The notes under the pieces: model-generated
Seen by the model: only the letters and a program-made list of their open reading frames with translations
Databases searched by the model: none
What the model was told of the DNA's origin: nothing
Assembly: GCF_003123685.1 (NCBI RefSeq)
Contig: NZ_QCYJ01000103.1
Coordinates: forward strand, 682,001-746,000
Origin: Nocardia aurea
GTDB lineage: Bacteria; Actinomycetota; Actinomycetes; Mycobacteriales; Mycobacteriaceae
Length of the DNA stretch: 64,000 nt
Reading direction: 5' to 3'
Part shown: one piece after another, positions 8,766-18,100 of the stretch
How positions within the stretch are numbered: the stretch's first letter is position 1
Layout: each line of letters begins with the position of its first letter
Translations under genes and position numbers: made by a program

Positions 8766-10157
8766 TCAGATCCCTTCCGTGCCGGTGCCGCCGACCGTGT
8801 CGGCGGCGGTGACGAACAGTTCCTCGGCCCTGCGGGTGCGTACGGTGACGACCGCGCCGCGATAGCGGGCCAGCGCGGGCAGCACCAGCAGGCCGTCGGT
8901 GGTGTCGCGGACCAGGCGCAGCCGTCGCAGCAATGCCACCACCTCGGCGGTGAGTCCCGGCACGTCGGCCTGCCACTGGGCGGCGAAGGTGACACCGTAG
9001 CGGTCGGTCAGCGCCTGTACGGTCTCGCCCACCCAGCCGGTGTCGACGAAGGGGTAGGTCTCGGGTTCGGTGTCCGCGAAGTCGTCCTCGGGCCGGTCGT
9101 CGTCGGATGACGAGTCCGCTGGGGTATCGGCCAGCGGCACGAACACCGTGGATTCGGGAATGGCGTCGTCGAGTTGCCCGGCCAGCGTCGGTTCCGACTC
9201 GGGGACGAACCGACGTCGTGGCACCGGATTGTCGATGTCGAGTACCCGGTCGGCGATCTCGCCGACGAGCAGCAGCGCGACCTGCGCCAGGGTTCCGGTT
9301 CCGGGAAAGCGGATATCGGACAGCCGCCCGGAGGTGTCGATCAGGACGACCCCCTCGGCCCTTCGCTCGGCTTTCAGCCCGGTGAACAGTTCCACCTCCG
9401 CGACGACACGCTCCTGCGCGAGCAGTGTCCGCTCCTGCGGCGGCAGTTCGGCGGCGTAGACGACCGGACGTTCCACCAGGGTGCGTCGTACCCGGCGGGC
9501 CGCGTCGTCGGTGGGCCGCCCGCTCGCGGGGCTGTCCTCGGTGAGCAGTCCGCGCACGCTGTGCAGATGTTGCAGAGCGCGTGGCGGCCGGAACAGCGCG
9601 AAGACCACCGGCCGGTCGATGTCGTAGAGCGCCTCGCCGACCTCGGGATCCGAGGCCCAGCCGCCCGCGTCGCCGTCGGCCAGGGTGATCGCGCCCCGGG
9701 TGGCGAGCCAGCCGACCGCGTCGACGAAGGCGTCGCGGTCGCCCGCCCGGTCCGGGGCGAGTTCCAGACCGTCGATGCGCCCGGTGTAGGCGGCGACCTG
9801 CTCGGCCAGCTCCGACAGGGTGACCTGGTCGCCCGCGCGGCCGAGCGCGGCCAGCGCCAGGGCCAGGTAGGCGTAGCGGCGACGGTCGAAGATCCGGTCG
9901 TTGACGGTGCGGGCGGGTCGCCCCGGATCCAATCGGTCGGCGACGGGGAACAGGCGCGCCGTGGTCTCGGTGACCTCGAGACGGTAGCCGAAGAGTTCGG
10001 CCAGATCCTCGCGCAGTTCGGTGGCCCACCGGCGGATCAGCGGGAGCGCGACGCGATCCGGATAGCTTCTGGTGATCAGGTGGTTGGCCAGGATCACCCG
10101 GGCGGCGCGCTGATAGTTGTCCAGGACCAGCGCATCGATGCGGCGTGCGTGAATCAT
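8766..10157 (-). CDS. jetB: JetB-like protein (DUF2398 / TIGR02678 type), Wadjet-like operon
   Basis: ATG 10155-10157; 463 aa. The sequence matches the TIGR02678/DUF2398 family: an N-terminal segment with YQRAARVILANHLIT and PLIRRWATELREDLAELFGY, followed by RRRYAYLALALAAL and winged-helix-like segments. In Wadjet this is the second kleisin-associated (KITE-like) component. There is an acidic, Ser/Asp-rich linker about 110 residues from the C-terminus. The gene follows jetA by 34 bp and precedes jetC by 2 bp, so the three are one operon. No catalytic motif is expected or seen. Confidence 0.85.
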   Translation of the reverse strand: MIHARRIDALVLDNYQRAARVILANHLITRSYPDRVALPLIRRWATELREDLAELFGYRLEVTETTARLFPVADRLDPGRPARTVNDRIFDRRRYAYLALALAALGRAGDQVTLSELAEQVAAYTGRIDGLELAPDRAGDRDAFVDAVGWLATRGAITLADGDAGGWASDPEVGEALYDIDRPVVFALFRPPRALQHLHSVRGLLTEDSPASGRPTDDAARRVRRTLVERPVVYAAELPPQERTLLAQERVVAEVELFTGLKAERRAEGVVLIDTSGRLSDIRFPGTGTLAQVALLLVGEIADRVLDIDNPVPRRRFVPESEPTLAGQLDDAIPESTVFVPLADTPADSSSDDDRPEDDFADTEPETYPFVDTGWVGETVQALTDRYGVTFAAQWQADVPGLTAEVVALLRRLRLVRDTTDGLLVLPALARYRGAVVTVRTRRAEELFVTAADTVGGTGTEGI

Positions 10158-10191
10158 GCGCGGCCCCTGGATAGTTCGCGAACGAGCGAGA

Positions 10192-11901
10192 TCATCGCGT
10201 CCCCCCGTCCGGTCGACCCCCGTGTGCGGCGGGAGTCCGTGCCCGTCCCGGGCGCACCTCGAGTTTGCGGTTGTTCAGGTGCAGCAGTCCGCGCGCGGTG
10301 CGTACGACCGTGGAACCGGGATGTTCGGAGACAGTGAGGGTGACCCCGCTCTCCGAGCCCGTCGTCCCGGCGACCCGCCCGCTCACCGGCACCCAGGCGG
10401 TCGAGGCCGCGTCGAGCAGCCGCAGCAGCACCTCGGTCTCGCCCTCGTCCAGTTCGCGGTCGTAGAGATCGGCGGCGGCGAGGGATTTCGCGGCCTCGGC
10501 GCGGACCCGCTGGGCGTCGAGTTGCGATTGCCGGAGTCGGCGGATGCTCGCGTCGTTGCGCTGGATCCTGGCGGGTGCGCCCGGGCTCGGCGTCCTGCCG
10601 GTTTCGGCGAGGGTGCGCGAGATCTCCAGCGGCGGTGCGTCCCACCAGGACCTGGTCGCCGGGATGATGTCGGCGTCGGGATGTTCCATGGCCAGGTGAC
10701 GCGGACGTCCGAGCCCGAAGACCGCGTCGAACAGCGCGTGCGCGCTGTCGGCGCTCGGCGCGGCGGTGAACCATCCGGCCAGATGCCGCAGCGCCGATTC
10801 CCTGCTGACCCCGCCCCGGCGGGTCTCGGTCACGCGCCGCAGCAGCGAGAGCACCGCGGCGATGGCACTCATGGTGGCCTCGCGCAGGCGGTCGGCCTCG
10901 GTCGATTCGGTGTCGCCCGGTTTCACCGAATCCGCCGCCACGAACCAGGTGCGCAGACCCTGCCATCGGGCCCGCCAATCCGCGCGCCGCTGGGCGAGAC
11001 TCAGCAGCACCCGTTCATCGCAGCTCGCGGCGCGTTCGACGAGTTCGTCGACGCCGGTCTCCTCGATCTCGCCGATCGCTTCCGCCAGCCGCGGCGCGAA
11101 CCGGGCCAGATCGGTGCTGAACTCCCGCATATGCGCCAGCAGCGCGTCCTTGTGCGCGAGAAACGATTCCGGGGTGATCTCGGTGGTCCTGACCAGATCG
11201 CCGAGCGAGAGATAGAAATGCGCCGCCCGCGCGGCCATATCGGTGAGCGCCGCGTCGAGCCTGCGCAGCGTCCGATAGACGCGTTCGGCGTCGCCGCCGC
11301 GATTGGCCTCGGCCAGGGCCCGCAGGTCCGCGAGCAGTTCGGGCAGCAGCAGCCGCGACAGCGCCGCCTCGTCCATACGCGCCTCCAGCACGCCGGTCAC
11401 CGCGCGGAAGGCCTGGAATCCGGCCTGCGAGAACTGGTACACGTAATGCCGGTTGCGGTATTCGGCCAGGGTCGCGGCCCTGGTCCCGTCGTAGCTGCGT
11501 TCCAACACACCCCACTGGTGCAGTTGGTCGAGCAACGGGCCGATGTCGACGGCGGTCAGCGGCGGATTCTCGACGCCGCTCTCGCGGCGGATCCACTCCG
11601 CGACATCGTCGGCGTGCAGCAGCACCACGTACGCGGCGCGGGCGCTGTCGAAGGCCCGGAGCACCCACAGGTATTCGGCGCGCTTCTCGGCCGTCGCGAA
11701 CGAGAACAGCCGCAGCCGCTCGTCCAGCATGGCGGTGTCGGCGCTGATCGGGCCTTCGGCGGAGTCGGTCACCGGGAACAGGGTAGTAGCGGGCGGGTCG
11801 CCGCCCGCGCGAAAGGTCCCTTGTTCGGCGTGGCCGGGGTCCGGTTGTGCGCCCTGTTCGTGCTGGATGCTCGAGAGTTGCCACGCCTCACGATATTTCA
11901 C
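10192..11901 (-). CDS. jetA: JetA-like protein (DUF2397 / TIGR02677 type), Wadjet-like operon
   Basis: The longest frame starts at GTG 11901 (upstream GAGGACG) and gives 569 aa. The family homology begins at LRLFSFATAEKRAEYLWVLR, so the true start may instead be GTG 11772 or ATG 11730; the first 57 residues look unconserved. The body matches TIGR02677/DUF2397, the kleisin-like subunit of this Wadjet variant, with helical segments such as RNRHYVYQFSQAGFQAFRAV and a C-terminal region ending in TVVRTARGLLHLNNRKLEV. It is the first gene of the jetABC operon and lies 124 bp downstream of an XRE/TPR regulator on the same strand. Confidence 0.83.
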   Translation of the reverse strand: MKYREAWQLSSIQHEQGAQPDPGHAEQGTFRAGGDPPATTLFPVTDSAEGPISADTAMLDERLRLFSFATAEKRAEYLWVLRAFDSARAAYVVLLHADDVAEWIRRESGVENPPLTAVDIGPLLDQLHQWGVLERSYDGTRAATLAEYRNRHYVYQFSQAGFQAFRAVTGVLEARMDEAALSRLLLPELLADLRALAEANRGGDAERVYRTLRRLDAALTDMAARAAHFYLSLGDLVRTTEITPESFLAHKDALLAHMREFSTDLARFAPRLAEAIGEIEETGVDELVERAASCDERVLLSLAQRRADWRARWQGLRTWFVAADSVKPGDTESTEADRLREATMSAIAAVLSLLRRVTETRRGGVSRESALRHLAGWFTAAPSADSAHALFDAVFGLGRPRHLAMEHPDADIIPATRSWWDAPPLEISRTLAETGRTPSPGAPARIQRNDASIRRLRQSQLDAQRVRAEAAKSLAAADLYDRELDEGETEVLLRLLDAASTAWVPVSGRVAGTTGSESGVTLTVSEHPGSTVVRTARGLLHLNNRKLEVRPGRARTPAAHGGRPDGGTR

Positions 11902-12025
11902 GTCGCCGTCCTCGACGAGGACGATCTCGCCGTGCGCCGCATCGGTCGACGGCGGTCCCCGGCACGCGGGGCCGCCGTCGACGGGCGATGAATTCGACTG
12001 CGCCGGTGTTCAAACCGGTCGGTCG

Positions 12026-13258
12026 CTACTCCGTGGATATCGAACGCAGTTGATCCAGGTAGGCCAGGGTGCCGGGATCTCCCGGATACCGTGCGATGAT
12101 CTCGCGCGCCGTCTCGCCCGCGATCCACATCAGCGACGGCAGCGAGCGACGTTTGCCCGCGAATGCCCGGGTGCCCTCCGCCACGGCACGTTCCAGATCG
12201 CGGTCACGGACCGCCACCACGGCCAGGGTGAGGTGCGCCTCGGAGATGCGCATCGGATTGCGCACGGAGCCGTCGGCGTTGGTCGAGGTGCGGATGACCT
12301 CGCGGGCGTAGACCTCGGCCATCTTGTCCTCACCGGCGACGCGGCAGCAGTCCATGGCGTAGAAATCGAATTTCTGCGGATCCACCACGAAATGGTTGTC
12401 CAGATCGATCGGATGAACCAGCCGCTCGAGTACCGCGCGTCCGGTGTCGAGCGCGCGCTCGACCTCGCGGCGATCACCGAGCCGGGCCCACGCCTTGGCG
12501 CGCTGCGCCGCCAGCTGCACCTCGACGCCGAGGTTGCCCGCACCGCGCGGTGCGGTGTCGACGGCCTCGATGGCGCCGCGGTAATTGCCCTGGGTCAGTG
12601 CGAACCACGCCGCCATCTCCGCTGCCCAGCCGACGATTTCGGGATGGTCCGCCTCTTCGCCGAGCGAGCGCGCGGCGCGCCTGGTCGCCTCGGCGGAGGT
12701 GCGCCTGCCCAGGTCGTAGTCGACACAGCCCACGAGCAGGGCCACCCATCCGGCCAGCACCAGGATCTCGCGATGCTGGGCGAGGGTGAGCCTGCCGTCC
12801 AGCAGCGAGGTGATCCGGCGCAGCCACGAGGTGCCCTCGGCGTGCAGCGCGTGCGGGTCGGCGACGGGATATTCGCAGCACAGTCGCTCGGCGGTGATGC
12901 GGATCGCGTCCAGCGTCGCCGCGGACACATCCGACATCCGCAATCTGCCGATGAACTCGACGGTGTCCATGCCTGTGGCCGAAAGCAGTTCGTCGTCGCG
13001 GCTCGGCCGGGCCTTGGGAAAGAAAGCGGCGGTTACGGTGTCGAAGGCGGCGGCGATGATGGGAGCGTAGAAATCGTCGGGGCGCGATTCGCCCGACTCC
13101 CAACGTCGCCAGTTACGTAGCAGCGTACTGTCCGTCGGCAGATTATGAGATGCCTTGGCGCGCATCACGCGGACGGCATCTGCCTGTGACCACCCCCTCG
13201 CATCACGTTCGGAACGCATTCGGACAGCCCAGACGGGACGATCGTCACCTATGGCCAC
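12026..13258 (-). CDS. XRE-family regulator with C-terminal TPR-like helical domain
   Basis: The start is GTG 13258. A GATACT hexamer about 10 bp upstream suggests a leaderless transcript, as there is no ribosome-binding site. 410 aa. The first 65 residues contain a Cro/CI-type helix-turn-helix (RMRSERDARGWSQADAVRVM, then STLLRNWRRWESGESRP). The remainder is alpha-helical with tetratricopeptide character (TQGNYRGAIEAVDTA, RAKAWARLGDRREVERALDT). Such proteins are abundant in Nocardia and Streptomyces and usually sense a peptide or small ligand. It lies directly upstream of jetABC on the same strand, so it could control the defence genes, but the 124-bp gap and family abundance leave that open. 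Confidence 0.8.
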   Translation of the reverse strand: MAIGDDRPVWAVRMRSERDARGWSQADAVRVMRAKASHNLPTDSTLLRNWRRWESGESRPDDFYAPIIAAAFDTVTAAFFPKARPSRDDELLSATGMDTVEFIGRLRMSDVSAATLDAIRITAERLCCEYPVADPHALHAEGTSWLRRITSLLDGRLTLAQHREILVLAGWVALLVGCVDYDLGRRTSAEATRRAARSLGEEADHPEIVGWAAEMAAWFALTQGNYRGAIEAVDTAPRGAGNLGVEVQLAAQRAKAWARLGDRREVERALDTGRAVLERLVHPIDLDNHFVVDPQKFDFYAMDCCRVAGEDKMAEVYAREVIRTSTNADGSVRNPMRISEAHLTLAVVAVRDRDLERAVAEGTRAFAGKRRSLPSLMWIAGETAREIIARYPGDPGTLAYLDQLRSISTE

Positions 13259-13616
13259 GCCTGTAGTATCGCACCAGTTAACGATTGGTGGACCGGATAG
13301 GGCAAGTGGATGTCACTGGGTTGACATCTGCATTTGCACGATTGCGTCCGACATCCTGTAAAGGGAGCGGACAGGTTGCCAGCCCTACGGCCGGACCCCG
13401 ATTCGCAGGACTGTAGGCGGCCTCGCCACCAGGCTCTACGGTTTGCTGCGGCACCGGGTTTCGGTGCCGTGCCGGGTAGTGCTCGACCGTGTGCTCCAAC
13501 TCCGCCGTGCGCGGCGCCCGCGGTACACAGCTTCGTCTACGCCTCGTCGCCGGGCAGCGCGCAACCTCGGGGTGATCCGAAGAACAGAACAGCGACCCAA
13601 TCCAACGGAGGTTCGG

Positions 13617-13961
13617 GTGGAAGCGTTGATCTACGGATACGTGCGCGACGATCTCGCCGAAGGCCACGGCGAGGAACTCGAGGATGCGATGAGCACGCTC
13701 GCCCGTGCGGAAGGGCTCTGTTTCGCCGCGACATTCCATGAATCGACGTCGGGAGACGGCACGGCGTTCGCGGAACTCACGGCCGAACTGCGCCGCGCCG
13801 ACGCGCACCACGTCGTGGTGCCGTCACTGGATCACTTTGCCGGCCAGACGATTCCGCGTGACATCCTCATCGCGAAACTGGCGCAGGACGCGGCGGCGCG
13901 GGTATGGACCGTCGACAACGCCGAACTCGTCCGCGAGGTGGTCGCCACCGGAACCGAGTGA
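13617..13961 (+). CDS. Small protein resembling a degenerate serine-resolvase N-terminal domain
   Basis: GTG 13617 follows CGGAGG; 114 aa. The opening ALIYGYVRDD resembles the first strand of serine recombinases (YGYVRVS). The alternating strand-helix pattern, ending in LIAKLAQDAAARVWTVDN, fits the same Rossmann-like fold. The catalytic Ser position of the resolvase family (R-V-S) is replaced (R-D-D) and there is no DNA-binding C-terminal domain, so recombinase activity is very unlikely. The role is unknown. A perfect hairpin separates it from the convergent PAC2 gene. Confidence 0.65.
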   Translation: MEALIYGYVRDDLAEGHGEELEDAMSTLARAEGLCFAATFHESTSGDGTAFAELTAELRRADAHHVVVPSLDHFAGQTIPRDILIAKLAQDAAARVWTVDNAELVREVVATGTE

Positions 13962-13977
13962 ATCGAGGGGAGCGGTC

Positions 13978-14001
13978 GATCCCCGCGCCGACGCGGGGAT
14001 C
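13978..14001. terminator. Bidirectional hairpin between convergent genes
   Basis: A perfect 10-bp stem (GATCCCCGCG paired with CGCGGGGATC) with a 4-nt loop lies in the 57-bp gap between two converging genes. There is no T-run, which is common for actinobacterial hairpin terminators. Confidence 0.6.
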
Positions 14002-14018
14002 GTCGTGACCGGAATCGA

Positions 14019-14903
14019 TTACAGCCCGAAACTACCGGGACCGCGCCTGCGCAGGTACTTCTCGAATTCGGCCGCGATGGCGTCACCGTCGATCTTCGCG
14101 ATCGCGTCGTTGATATCGACCGCCGCGTCACCGCGCTCCTCGAGCGAGCGCACGTATTCGCTGATCTCGTCGTCGCCGACGGTCATCTCGTTGACCGCGA
14201 CCTCCCAGTCCTCGGACTGGGAGGGCAGCTCGCCGAGCGGCACCTCGATATCGAGGACGTCCTCCACCCGGTGCAGCAGCGCGATGGTCGCCTTGGGATT
14301 GGGCGGTTGCGAGACGTAGTGCGGCACCGCCGCCCAGAACGACACCGCGGGCACCCCGGCCTTGACGCACTGGTCCTGGAGGACGCCGGTGATCCCGGTC
14401 GGCCCCTCGTACCGGGTCTGCTCGAGGTTGAAGCGTTCGGCCGCTTCCTTGCTGTACGCCGAGCCGGTGACGGGAACCGGGCGGGTATGGGGTGTGTCGG
14501 CCAGCAGCGCGCCCAGGATCACGACGGTCTGCACGCCGAGCTGCTCGATGAATTCCAGCAGATCCGCGCAGAAACTGCGCCAGCGCATATTCGGTTCGAT
14601 ACCGCGCAGCAGCACGATGTCGCGGTCGCTTCCCGGCGGCGAACAGACCGAGAGCATGGTGGACGGCCACTGGATTTCCCTGGTCACACCGTCGACCTGG
14701 CGCACCGTCGGACGGTTGACCTGGTAGTCGTAGTAGTCCTCGGAATCGAGTTCGGCTAACGGTTCGGCGTCCCAGATCAGTTCCAGATGCTCGACGGCGC
14801 CGCTGGCGGCGTCGCCCGCGTCGTTCCAGCCTTCGAAGGCGGCGACCAGCACCGGATCCCGCAACGTCGGCAGTTCCGAATCGGGAGTTTCACTGGGGTT
14901 CAC
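14019..14903 (-). CDS. PAC2 family protein (proteasome assembly chaperone-like)
   Basis: GTG 14903; 294 aa. The sequence fits the actinobacterial PAC2 family: LVAAFEGWNDAGDAASGAVEHL at the N-terminus, a central VVILGALLADTPHTRPVPV segment and an acidic C-terminal helical tail ending YLRRRGPGSFGL. The M. tuberculosis member (Rv2125, from memory) is likewise adjacent to metH. Despite the name, no bacterial proteasome-assembly role is established. It is divergent from metH across a 215-bp intergenic region. Confidence 0.88.
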   Translation of the reverse strand: MNPSETPDSELPTLRDPVLVAAFEGWNDAGDAASGAVEHLELIWDAEPLAELDSEDYYDYQVNRPTVRQVDGVTREIQWPSTMLSVCSPPGSDRDIVLLRGIEPNMRWRSFCADLLEFIEQLGVQTVVILGALLADTPHTRPVPVTGSAYSKEAAERFNLEQTRYEGPTGITGVLQDQCVKAGVPAVSFWAAVPHYVSQPPNPKATIALLHRVEDVLDIEVPLGELPSQSEDWEVAVNEMTVGDDEISEYVRSLEERGDAAVDINDAIAKIDGDAIAAEFEKYLRRRGPGSFGL

Positions 14904-15105
14904 CCGGTCAGCCTAATGTCTGTGATGGATCGGCGCGTACACGACGCGATCGGTTTTCCCGTTCCCCCCGATACCCTCTTACTGAAAATTTTCCGGTCCG
15001 AAGCATTCCCGGTACTACAGACCCACCGCCCGCCGCGGTGTGGCGTCGCCCACGCGGACACCCTCGGCGACAGACGTAGCTGCCTGGACTGTCGGGCCCG
15101 CCTAC

Positions 15106-15118
15106 TAGGCTTGTAGCC
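15106..15118 (+). promoter_or_regulatory. Putative -10 (TAGGCT) for leaderless metH mRNA
   Basis: TAGGCT at 15106-15111 ends 7 bp before the metH ATG, the spacing expected when transcription starts on the A of the start codon. No Shine-Dalgarno sequence is present between them. Confidence 0.4.
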
Positions 15119-18100
15119 ATGTCTGTGCCCGATTCCTCTGCGTTCGATACCACGCTTCTCGACACGCTCGCCCGGCGTGTCGTCATCGGCGACGGCGCGA
15201 TGGGCACCATGTTGCAGGACGCCGACCTCACCCTCGACGATTTCCGCGGGCTAGAGGGCTGTAACGAGATCCTCAACGACACCCGTCCCGACGTGCTGCG
15301 CGCCATCCACCGCGCGTATTTCGAAGCGGGCGCCGACGCCGTCGAGACCAATACCTTCGGCTGCAATCTGCCGAACCTGGCCGACTACGACATCGCCGAC
15401 CGGATCCGCGATCTGTCCGAACGCGGGACCAGGCTCGCGCGCGAGGTCGCCGACGAGATGGGGCCCGGTGCCGACGGCACACCCCGCTACGTCCTCGGTT
15501 CGATGGGCCCCGGCACCAAACTTCCCACCCTCGGCCACGCGCCCTACGCCGCGCTGCGCGACGCCTACACCGAATCGGCGCTGGGCATGCTCGACGGCGG
15601 CGCCGACGCCATCCTGATAGAAACCTGCCAGGACCTGCTCCAGGTGAAGGCGGCCGTCACCGGCAGCAGGCGGGCCATGCGGCGCCTGGGCCGCCGGATT
15701 CCGATCATCACCCACGTCACCGTGGAGACCACCGGCACGATGCTGGTCGGCAGTGAGATCGGCGCCGCGCTCACCGCGCTGGAACCGCTCGGTATCGACA
15801 TGATCGGTCTGAACTGCGCGACCGGCCCGGCCGAGATGAGCGAGCACCTGCGGCATCTGTCGCGGCACGCGCAGGTGCCGGTGTCGGTGATGCCGAACGC
15901 GGGTCTGCCGGTACTCGGCGCCAAGGGCGCGGAATACCCGCTCACGCCGGAGGAACTCGCCGTCGCGCTGCGCGGTTTCGTCTCCGAATTCGGTCTCGCG
16001 CTGGTCGGCGGCTGCTGCGGTACGACACCCGAACACATCCGGCAGGTGGCGGCCGCGGTCCGCGAGGTCGAGCCGACCCTCGCCCCGCCGACCGAACGCA
16101 GGCATCCCGAGCACGAGCCGAGCGTGTCGAGTATGTACACGGCGGTCCCCTTCCAGCAGGACGCCTCGGTCCTGATGATCGGCGAGCGCACCAATGCCAA
16201 CGGCTCCAAGGCATTCCGCGACGCCATGCTGGCCGAGGATTGGCAGAAATGCCTGGATATCGCGAAGGATCAGACCAGGGACGGCGCGCATATGCTCGAT
16301 CTCTGCGTCGACTACGTCGGACGTGACGGCACCAAGGACATGGAGGCCCTCGCGAGCCGCCTCGCCACGTCCTCGACCCTCCCGATCATGCTCGACTCCA
16401 CCGAGACCCCGGTGCTCGAGGCGGGGCTGGAACACCTCGGTGGTCGCTGTGCGGTCAACTCGGTGAACTACGAGGACGGCGACGGTCCGGATTCGCGCTT
16501 CCAGCAGACGATGCGACTGGTCGCCGAACACGGCGCCGCCGTGGTCGCGCTGACGATCGACGAGGAGGGCCAGGCCCGCACCGCGGAGAAGAAGGTGGAG
16601 ATCGCCGAACGATTGATCGCCGATATCACCGAGAACTGGGGCGTGCTCGAGAGCGACATCATCATCGACACCCTCACCTTCACCCTCGGCACCGGCCAGG
16701 AGGAGTCGCGCCGCGACGGCATCGAGACCATCGAGGCCATCCGACTGCTCAAGAGCAGGCATCCGCGGGTGCAGACCACGCTCGGGCTGTCGAATATCTC
16801 CTTCGGCCTGAATCCGGCGGCGCGCCAGGTGCTCAATTCGGTCTTCATGAACGAATGCGTGCAGGCGGGCCTGGATTCGGCGATCGTGCATGCTTCGAAG
16901 ATCCTGCCGATGGCGCGCATCCCGGAGGAACAGCGCGAAACCGCGCTGGATCTGGTCTACGACCGCCGCGGTGAGGATTACGACCCGCTGCAAAAACTCA
17001 TGGGCCTGTTCGAAGGGGTGTCGACATCGTCCTCGCGTGCCTCGCGCGCCGAGGAATTGGCCGCGTTGCCACTGTTCGACCGGCTGGAACGGCGCATCGT
17101 CGACGGGGAGAAGGCCGGGATGGACGCCGACCTCGACGAGGCGATGAAAGAGGTTCCGCCGCTGCGGATCATCAACGAGACGCTGCTGTCGGGGATGAAG
17201 ACCGTCGGCGAACTGTTCGGCTCCGGTCAGATGCAACTGCCCTTCGTGCTGCAATCGGCCGAGGTCATGAAGACGGCGGTGGCCTACCTCGAACCGCATA
17301 TGGAGGCCACCGACGATTCGGGCAAGGGGCGCATCGTCCTGGCCACCGTCAAGGGCGACGTGCACGACATCGGCAAGAACCTGGTCGACATCATCCTGTC
17401 CAACAACGGATACGAGGTGGTCAACCTCGGCATCAAACAGCCGATCGCGACCATCCTCGACGCCGCCGTGGACAAGAAGGCCGACGTGATCGGCATGTCC
17501 GGGTTGCTGGTGAAGTCGACGGTGGTCATGAAGGAGAACCTGCAGGAGCTCAATTCCAAGGGCGTGGCCGATCAGTTCCCGGTCCTGCTCGGCGGCGCCG
17601 CGCTGACTCGCGCCTATGTCGAGAACGATCTCACCGAGGTCTACGAGGGCGCGGTGCACTACGCCCGCGACGCCTTCGAGGGTCTGCGCCTGATGGACGA
17701 GATCATGACCGTCAAACGCGGCGGCGGCATCGATCCGAACAGTCCGCAGGCCGTCGCCGAACGGGAGAAGGCGGCCGAACGCAAGGCCCGCCACGAGCGG
17801 TCCAAGCGCATCGCGGAGAAGCGCAAGGCCGCCGAAGTGCCGGTCGTGGTGCCTGAGCGGTCCGATGTCGCGGCCGATCTGCCGGTGCCGGTTCCGCCGT
17901 TCTGGGGCACCCGGGTCGTGAAAGGACTCTCGCTCCAGGAATATTCGGGTCTGCTCGACGAGCGGGCGCTGTTCCTCGGACAGTGGGGCCTGCGTGGTCA
18001 GCGCGGCGACGAAGGTCCGAGCTACGAGGAATTGGTGGAAACCGAGGGCAAGCCGCGGCTGCGGTACTGGCTCGACCGGCTGTCCACCGAGGGCGTGCTG

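Noticed and set aside
4490..8900. Long open frames on the strand opposite jetC and jetB
   Set aside because: They mirror codon positions of the true genes in very high-GC DNA, have Arg/Gly-rich composition, and show no domain; the minus-strand proteins are clear family members.
8764..10029. Upstream extension of the jetC frame to a 1871-residue protein
   Set aside because: The extra 420 residues are Arg-rich, overlap jetB completely and precede a family-typical ATG start two bases after the jetB stop.
14904..15118. Cobalamin riboswitch before metH
   Set aside because: No B12-box-like sequence or suitable stem set is visible, and the spacing suggests a leaderless transcript.
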